From positions 2,046,001-2,110,000 of the forward strand of contig VOPW01000001.1 of the NCBI GenBank assembly GCA_007994965.1: a stretch of DNA of 64,000 bases, read 5' to 3'. The first letter of the stretch is position 1. The number at the start of each line of letters is the position of its first letter. The notes under the pieces are model-generated. The model was not told the DNA's origin. It saw only the letters and a list, made by a program, of their open reading frames with translations, and searched no databases. Of the stretch, positions 57,343 to 64,000 are shown in pieces. Position numbers and translations under genes: made by a program. This DNA is from Piscinibacter aquaticus. Its GTDB lineage: Bacteria > Pseudomonadota > Gammaproteobacteria > Burkholderiales > Burkholderiaceae_C.

Positions 57343-59778
57343 TCAGGTCGACTGCCGGAAGGCCATCACGGCCTGATTGCGCAAGGTGCGCAGCAGCGAG
57401 AGTTCCTTCTCCCCAGCGCGATGCCGCCCCGGTTCGGCCTTGTCGGCGTAGATCAGCGCGAACGGCGCGCCCTTGATCGCCAGCGGCAGCAGCAGGAAGG
57501 CCGGCGCCTTGACGCCGGTGCGATACCGGGCCGGCAGCTTGGCCTCGATGCTCGCCACGGTGGCATCGCTGATGAGCGTGTCGGCGCCCTTGGCGCAGAC
57601 CAGCGCGAACAGATCGCTGCCGCCGCGCAGCGGCACCTTGAACTGGGCCGCCACGGCCGCAGCGTCCTCGCCGAGGCCGAATCGACCGGTCAGCGTCTCG
57701 GTCTTAGGGTCGCGCAGGCAGAACACGATGCGACGGAAGTGCAGCGCGCGGAACATGGTCTCGAGGATCATGCGCAGCACTTCGTTGAGCTTGAAGCTCT
57801 CGACCATCGAGTTGGTGATGTCGGCGATGCCGGCGGCCAGCACCTCGGCGGCGTTCTCGCGCGGCGGCTCGACGAGCGTCGCCGCATCGACGCGCGTCGC
57901 CTCGAAGGCCGCCACGGTCGCCTGCAGGCTGTGCGGCGAGAGCGTGTCGGCATCCGCCGCGGCCGGTGGCGGCACGACCACCGTGGCGAGCAGCCGCCGC
58001 GCCGGCGAATGCGGCGCCACCTGCAGCCCCATGGCCTCGGCCGCCTGGGCGAGCCGCTGGCGCGCCCGGTCGGTGGCGGCCTGATCTCGCGCACGCTCAG
58101 GCCGATGGCCCGCGCATGCCGTTCGGCCACGCTGGCCAGCCGCGCGGTGGGGTCGCCCTCGGTGCGCAGCAGCGTGTCGGTCAGTTCGTTGGCGGCCAGC
58201 GTCAGCCAGCGCAGGCGCTCGGGCGCCTTCTCGGGCACACGGGCCGGCGGCTCGCCGTCGGGCCGGCGCATGCAACGCTGCAGGTTGTCGGGCAGGCCCC
58301 AGCTCTTGGCGATGCCCAGCCCGAGGTCCTCGAAGCTGAGGCCGAGCACGCCGATCGAGGCGGCCGTCTCCGCCTGCACCATCGCCGCCAGCGACGAGGC
58401 GTCGCGCACGCTCGCCGCCACCGCACTGCGGATCTGCCGCGCCTCCTCCGGAAAGTAGTACTCGGTCAGCAGCCGGCCGAGGTTCCGGAACATCGCGCCG
58501 ATGAAGGCTTCCTCGCCCTCCCGGGCCACGCGGCACATCTCGCCGGCCAGCGAGCCGGCCATCAGCGCGCGAAGGAATTCCTCCTTCAGCTGATTGGCGC
58601 CCCTTTGTCGTGCATGTGCTCGAGCAGCACCACGCGCTCAGCGCCATGTTGCGGATGCCGGCGAAGCCGATCAGCGCCACTGCGCGTGACACCGTGCTGA
58701 TGCTGCCGCCGCCGGCATGGCTGAAGTGCGCGCTGTTCACGCGGCGCAGCAGCTTGTTGGTCAGCGCGACGTCCTTGAGGATCTCGTTCGAGAGATTGGC
58801 GCGCTCTCGTTCTCCGACGACGCGATGCGCTGGATGCGGGCGATCGAATCCGACAGCGCCGGGAAATCGCTCTTGTGGCGCATGCGCCGCAGCAGGAAAT
58901 CCAGCGTGCCGCTGTTGGCGGCTGCGGCCTCGTGTTCGCCGGCGCGCGGCGTCATCCACAGGCGCAGGGCGTCGGCGAAGGCCGCGGCATCGGATAGCGC
59001 TGTGCCGGGTCGCGGGCGATCGCGCGGCGCAGCACGGCGCGCAGCGGGTCGTCCACCGTCGAGGGCAGATCGGCCGGCAAGGCGAGGTCCTCGCTGGCGA
59101 TGCGGCGCATCGCGGCGCCGGTCGCGCTCGCGCAGCAGTGGCTGGCCGGCCAGCATCTCCACCAGCACCGGGCCGGCGGCAAAGACATCCATCGCCGGCG
59201 TCGGCGCGGCGCCGCGCGTGGCCTCGGGCGACATGTAGTTCGGCGTGCCGACGACGAGGCCCTGGCCTGCCGACCCGCGGCGGTCATTCAGCCGCGCAGC
59301 GATGCCGAAATCCATCACGCGCGCGGCCGCCGCCGTCGATGAGGATGTTCGAGGGCTTGAGGTCCCGGTGCACCACGCCGGCGGCATGGGCCGTCTGCAG
59401 CGCATCGAGCACGCCCAGCATCAACGCCAGCGCCTCGTGCGGCGGCAGGCTGCCGCGGGCACGCAGGTGCTCGGCCAGCGTGCGGCCGGGCACGAATTCG
59501 AAGACGAGGTAGGGCCGGCCGTCCTGCACGTCGGCCTCGAACACCGGCACGATGTTCGGGTGCGTCAGGCGGCTGACGCTGCGTGCCTCCTGCAGCCAGT
59601 GGGTGATGTGCTCGGGGTCGACATCGGCGCCGGCGGTGATCACCTTGACCGCCACCTCCCGCTCCAGCCGCGGGTCGAAGCCCAGCCAGACGCTCGCCTG
59701 CGCGCCCTTGCCCAGCACGCGGCGCAGCTCGAAGCGCCCGAGGCGCTGGGCCGCTGGCGTGCTCAGCAGCGCGCTCAT
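57343..59778 (-). CDS. Ser/Thr protein kinase-HDOD-GAF-like protein (many frameshifts)
   Basis: A multidomain signalling protein of about 812 aa. Residues 12-270 are a Hanks-type kinase with all key residues: the glycine loop RRVLGKGAQASVWLGFDPRL, Lys in EREVAVKVITAG, the catalytic loop VVHRDLKPSNILIDG, MDFGIAARL and GTPNYMSPEATRGAAPTPAM. An HDOD domain follows (SIARIQRIASSENE, then NEILKDVALTNKLLRRVNSA, ALIGFAGIRNMALS and FIGAMFRNLGRLLTEYYFPE). The C-terminus is GAF-like (RIVFCLRDPKTETLTGRFGL, then IKGAPFALIYADKAEPGRHR). About seven breaks occur. Its ATG overlaps the upstream paralogue's stop by 4 bp. Targets are unknown. Confidence 0.82.
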
Positions 59779-61620
59779 GCGGCACCCGCGGCGCTGGTGG
59801 CACCGGCATCGGCGAGCCGTCAGCCATCAGGCCTTGCGTGGCGGTGCGCGGCATGGCCGCCGCGGCGGTGCCGCTCTGCAGCGAGGCGCGCGCACCCTGC
59901 AGCGCTTCCTGCACCTCGCGCGGATTGAGCTCGAGCACGCGCGCATAGCGCTGCGACACCTGCGTGATCGCGGCCGGGATCTTCGCCGCGGGCAGGCGCG
60001 TCATCGCATCGACGGCCTCGTTGGCGGCGCTGGCCGCGGCGCGAAGCATGTCGGCATCGTTGTCGGGATGGCGCACCGGCTTGCCCACCGGCAGGCGGCG
60101 GATCATGTGCTGCACCTCGTCGCCCAGGCCCCAGTGGCGGCCACGGCGGCGCCGAGCGATTCGATGTCGGTACCGAGCACCGCATACGACGCGGATTCCT
60201 CGCTCAGCCGGGATGTTCCGTGCCGCCCGGCTGCGGCGGCGGCACCGGCTGCATCAGCTGGCGGATCTGCTCGGACTCTTCGGGGAAGTGGTACTGCACC
60301 AGCAGCCGGCCGAGGTTCTGCAGCACGGCGACGAGGAAGACGACCTCCGCGTCGTAGCCGGGCGGGCGCAAGGCCTGCGCTGCATGGCCGGCCGGGCGCA
60401 CGATGTTGATCAGACGAGCCATCGCGGCAGCGGCCGGCTCGCTCATCGGGCCGGGCCAGGGGCGCAGCGAATTCGCGGCAGCACGCACGCCGTCGACACC
60501 CAGCAGCGCAATGGCGCGGCGCAGCGTCAGCACCGGGCCGTTGCCGGCCACCTGCGTGCCGCGAACCTGCGCCGAGTTGACCGTGCGCAGCAGCTCGAAG
60601 CACAGCGCCAGATCCTGCAGCAGCAGTTCGGCCATCTCGTCGGTGCGCTGGTTGTCGGTCAGCGACAGCCGCGCCAGTGCCGCGTGATGCCCGGCAATGC
60701 CGGCAAGTGGCCAACGGTGCGCAGCCGGTCGATCAGCAGCGCGATCGGATCGCCCTGCCCCTTGGCCTCGACCTCGCGCCAGCCCTCGAGCGCGCAGCAG
60801 CGTGCGGGCGCTGTGGTAACGCTGGCGCTCCTGCGTAGCAGTGCAGCGGTTGGCGATGGCGCGCAGGCCCTCGGGCACCGGCTGCGGCGTGCTCCAGGGC
60901 AGGCGCACGAGATCTCGGCCCTGCGGCTGCATGCGGGCGATCACCAGGCCGATGTCGGGTTCGTCGAGCACCGGCGCACCCGACAGCAGCTGGTGCAGCA
61001 GCACGCCGAGGGCCAGCACGTCGCGCTGGGCGCCGTCGCGCTGGGCGCGCAGCGCGGCGGCGTCGACCGCCATGCCGCGCTCGCTGGTTGGGCCGGCGAG
61101 CGCCGGTGCCTGCTCGACCGCACCGAAGGCGGCCACGCGCAGCTGCCCCTGCGGGCTGACGATGAGGTGGAACGGTTGCAGGTCGTGGTGCACCACGCCG
61201 GCCTCGTGCGCGAAGGCCAGGCCCTGCAGCGCCCGGCACAGCAGGCCGGTGAGCTCCATCGGCGACTGCGGCGGCTGTGCGGCCAGCCACTCGCCGAGCG
61301 TGACGCCGAGCGCACGGTCGCAGGCCACATAGGGCCAGTGATCCTGCACGCCGACTTCGATCGCGTGGGCCGGTGCGGATGGTTCAGGCGCGCGGCCTGC
61401 TTCATCTCGCGCACGCGGTGCTCCAGGGCCGCGGCATCGGCCGGCTGCACGCGCGGCAGCGTCAGCGTCACCTCCTGGCCGAGGCGGGTGTCCAGCGCCA
61501 GCCGGTCATCGTGCCCGCGCTCTTGCCGAGCAGCTGACGCAGTTCGTAGCGGCCGAAGCTGCGCGTGGGGCTGGCACGGACGGTCGAGGCGGACGGAGCG
61601 GACGTGGCGGAGGCGGCCAT
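59775..61620 (-). CDS. Pseudokinase-HDOD protein, paralogue of the next gene (several frameshifts)
   Basis: About 615 aa, with the same kinase-HDOD layout as its downstream neighbour but a degenerate kinase. The glycine loop is RYELRQLLGKSAGTMT; the VAIK region reads QEVTLTLPRVQPADAA with no Lys; the catalytic loop is VVHHDLQPFHLIVSPQG (Lys replaced by Gln, Asn by His), and DFG is AAFGAV, lacking the metal-binding Asp. The HDOD part has QDLALCFELLRTVNSAQVRG, ALLGVDGVRAAANSLRPWPG and VAVLQNLGRLLVQYHFPEES. A helical C-terminal stretch follows (YARVLELNPREVQEALQGAR). Catalysis is unlikely; a scaffolding or regulatory role for the neighbour is plausible. The stop overlaps the next gene by 4 bp. 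Confidence 0.8.
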
Positions 61621-61703
61621 GGTCAACGGCAGTGGACGTCCGCTGATTGGAAGCCACGCGCCGTGGGGTGAAACGCACGATCAGCGCCCGGAAACCCCGT
61701 CAA

Positions 61704-61720
61704 TCGTGCGCATTGCACGA
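61704..61720. promoter_or_regulatory. Inverted repeat between helicase and pseudokinase genes
   Basis: TCGTGC-GCATT-GCACGA is a perfect 6+6 inverted repeat in the 122-bp gap, followed by the palindrome GACCGGCCGGTC at 61719-61730. There is no T-run, so it may be an operator for the pseudokinase-kinase operon or a weak terminator of the helicase gene. Confidence 0.4.
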
Positions 61721-61742
61721 CCGGCCGGTCGGCCGTGCCGAG

Positions 61743-64000
61743 TCAGCCGGATTCGACCAGCCGGCCGTCGCCGGCGATGAAGGCGCTGCGCACCCGTGCG
61801 CCGGGCTGGGCCCGCTGCACGGCAGCCCGGTAGGCGGCCAGCTGCGCGTGGTAGGCGGCCAGCGTTTCAGGCCGGTGGTTCAGCTTGTAGTCGAGCACCC
61901 ACCAGGTATCGACACCGCCGTCGTCGAGCCGCACGAGGCGGTCGATGCGCATCACCTCGCCATCGAGGCTCACCGGCACCTCGGTGCCGGCCCAGCGCAG
62001 ACCCCGTGCATCGAAGAAGCGCGCAGTCCGGGTTGGCGAGGATACGGCCGGCCAGCAGCGCCACCTCGGCCGCAGCGGCGCCGAACTCCGCGGCGGCGCC
62101 GGCGGCCAGCGCCTCGAGCGTGCCGCCGCCTTGCGCATGCCACTCCAGCACGCGGTGCACGGCCCGGCCGAGCCGGGCGGCCGGACCGTCGTCCGGCAGC
62201 GCTGGCGTGGCGACCACCGCGGGCGTCTGTGTCCAGCGCGGCAGCTCGACGATCGCCGGCACCGGCTCGGCGCGGGCAGACGCCGCCGCCGCAGGCACAT
62301 CGGCCTGCCAGCGCACGGCCACCCTCGATCCGCTGCCACCAGCTCGCCGAGCCGCTGCCGCGGTGCGGCTCGGTGGCGCTGAAGACCAGCTGGCGCCGCG
62401 CCCGCGTCATCGCCACGTACAGGCCCGTTGAGCTCCTCGCGTTCGCGTGCGCGCCGCTCTTCGTCCATCACCGGCACCAGGGCCGGCGGGCAACGGCTCG
62501 CTGTAGACGAAGGCACAGCGGCGCGGCGCAGCCGCCTGCACCGGCCAGTCGACCAGCAGCGTGGCGGTCTCCGCGCGGGCCGCCTCGGGATCGCCGTCCA
62601 TCACGAAGACCCACTCCGCCTCCAGCCCCTTCGCGCCATGCACGGTGAGCAGGCGCACGGCATCGCCGGAGTCGGCGGCGGGCACGGTGATCGTGCGGCG
62701 CTTGAGCGCACGCACGAAGGCGTAGGGCGTCGCATAGCGGCCGCCGTCCAGCGCGAGTGCCTGCAGCAGCACCGCATCGACGGTGGCCAGGGCGTTGGCG
62801 CGCTGAGCCGGGGGCACGAGGGCGGCCAGCCGCTCGCGCAGTTCGCCATCGGCCACGATGCGGTCGAGCAGATCGTGCGGCGGCAGCATCCGCGCCACCG
62901 ACTGCCACTGCGCCAGCAACGTCCGCGCGCGCGCTGCAGCGCGGCACTGCCGCCCTCGAGCGCCATCAGCGCGCCCCACCAGTCACCGTCCGCGGCGGCG
63001 TGCGCGAGCGTGAGCAGGTCGTCGTCGGCCACGTCGAACAGCGGGCTGCGCAGCGCCCGGGCGAGCGACAGCCGATGCCCCGGCGAGACCAGCGCATCGA
63101 GCACGGCCACCAGATCCTGCGCCTCGGGCGCCTCGATCAGCGAGGTGTCGTCCACCGCGACGTGCGGAAGATGGCGCCGCTGCAGCTCGCGCGCCAGCAG
63201 CCGAAGCGGCACGCGCGTGCGGCTGAGCACCATGACGTCCTTCGGCGCAGCGCCTTCGGCCAGCCGCTGCTCGATCGCATCGGCCACCCGACGCGCCTCC
63301 GCCTCGCGGCGCTGCGCCTCCGGCTCGCGGCGGGGTTCGGTCAGGGCTGTCGCGCCAGACAGGCTCGCCGGCGTCGGTATCGGCCGCCTCCTTCGGCGGT
63401 CGGGGCTCGCGCGGCAGCATCAGCAGCCCCGGTTCGCCTTCCGCCTCGGCTTCGGTCGTGTGCGGCCGGAAGCCCTCGTAGTCGCCCCGCCTGCGCCTGC
63501 GCGAACACCGCGTTGAGCGCCTCCAGCACGCCCGGGGCGTTGCGCCGCGTGTGATCGCACTCCAGCACACAGCCGCCGAGCGCCCCGACGACGAACTCGC
63601 GCACGGCGGCGAATACACGCGGCTCGGCGCGGCGGAAGCGGTAGATGCTCTGCTTCGGATCGCCGACCACGAACACCGAGGGCGGCCGCTGGCCGCTGGC
63701 GCCACTGCCGGCGCCGGCGTAGGCGGACAGCCAGCCGTGCAGCGCATGCCATTGCAGCGGGCTGGTGTCCTGGAACTCGTCGATCAGCACGTGGCGGATG
63801 CGGGCGTCCAGCCGCTCCTGCACCCAGCCCGACAGAGCAGCGTCGCCGAGCAGCGCCAGCGCGCCGCGCTCGAGGTCGTTCATGTCGAGCAGGCCTCGCT
63901 CGCGCTTGTAGGCGGCGTATTCGGCGAGCAGCACGCGCGACAGGCGCACCATGCGCGCATGCTCGCGGTGGCTGTCGTGCTGGTGTTGCCGCCGGGCGAT
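61743..64000 (-). CDS. UvrD/AddA-like helicase-nuclease, C-terminal part (many frameshifts)
   Basis: The C-terminal 750 or so residues of a superfamily 1 helicase; the N-terminal part with Walker A lies beyond the window. Visible motifs are Walker B in RHVLIDEFQDTSPLQWHALH, motif III in FVVGDPKQSIYRFRRAEPRV, the late motif RLLTVHGAKGLEAEWVFVMD and motif VI in LYVAMTRARRQLVFSATEPH. The end (MRIDRLVRLDDGGVDTWWVL, then DYKLNHRPETLAAYHAQLAA) is a PD-(D/E)XK nuclease domain of the AddA/RecB type. About eight breaks occur. The best match is AddA-like exonuclease; an addB gene would be expected next to it beyond the window. Confidence 0.85.

Noticed and set aside
1..64000. Mass pseudogene formation or a decaying genome island
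   Set aside because: Breaks hit essential genes evenly, are single-base and lie in G/C runs; codon use and gene order are otherwise intact.

Overview
The window is high-GC DNA from a beta-proteobacterium, most likely a Burkholderiales member close to the Rubrivivax/Leptothrix/Ideonella group. This is inferred from gene content (PhaR and 3-hydroxybutyrate dehydrogenase of PHB metabolism, the dnaX-ybaB-recR, ispD-ispF and nadA-nadC blocks, the 4.5S RNA form) and codon use; no marker gene fixes the genus. Genes are tightly packed: no gap exceeds 300 bases, and most adjacent same-strand genes overlap by 4 bp (ATGA) or lie within 30 bp. I see no insertion sequence, prophage, CRISPR array or integrase.

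A feature of the whole window is very frequent single-base frameshifts, roughly one per kilobase. They hit conserved housekeeping genes (rimO, relA, mfd, dnaX, ispD, rnhA, ybaB) as well as accessory ones, often in short G or C runs. In each case the next frame continues the same protein. I read these as uncorrected sequencing errors, not pseudogenes, and annotate each gene across its breaks.

Regions. 1-3.4 kb: end of smpB, metC, rimO, phaR. 3.5-13.8 kb: a selenium locus. senC(selD)-senB on the minus strand are divergent from senA, and egtD converges on senA; together they predict selenoneine synthesis (selenophosphate to selenosugar, joined to hercynine). Next come a PhnD/C/E/E-type ABC importer of the branch linked to SelD (putative selenate/selenite uptake), a TVP38/DedA-like membrane protein, an ATP-grasp enzyme and a YHS-domain lipoprotein, all in one direction with overlapping or near-touching ends. 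13.8-19.5 kb: an aromatic-catabolism operon (fumarylacetoacetase, VOC protein, DUF2783 protein, FAD monooxygenase, MBL-fold protein) divergent from an IclR regulator with a candidate operator between them. 19.5-28.3 kb: a secreted protein, tRNA-Val, relA with an overlapping alpha/beta hydrolase, 3-hydroxybutyrate dehydrogenase, a SIMPL protein, an OmpR/EnvZ-type two-component pair, ispF and ispD. 28.4-41.3 kb: mfd-serB, two secreted proteins (one TonB-like), trpB2, rraA with an Lrp regulator, an EamA exporter, and a ThDP enzyme with an MFS exporter divergent from an AraC regulator. 41.5-53.1 kb: a roadblock/LC7 protein, nadA-nadC, a ComFB protein, an RND efflux pair with a palindromic operator, rnhA and a methyltransferase divergent from gloB-mltD. 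53.1-57.3 kb: recR-ybaB-dnaX, a divergent PurM-like protein and the SRP RNA. 57.3-64 kb: two consecutive kinase-HDOD proteins, one apparently a pseudokinase, then the C-terminal part of a UvrD/AddA-like helicase-nuclease that runs off the end.

The region most worth attention is 3.5-13.8 kb, where a recently described selenium natural-product pathway sits beside its own likely importer and a coupled ATP-grasp/YHS pair with no known role in that pathway.
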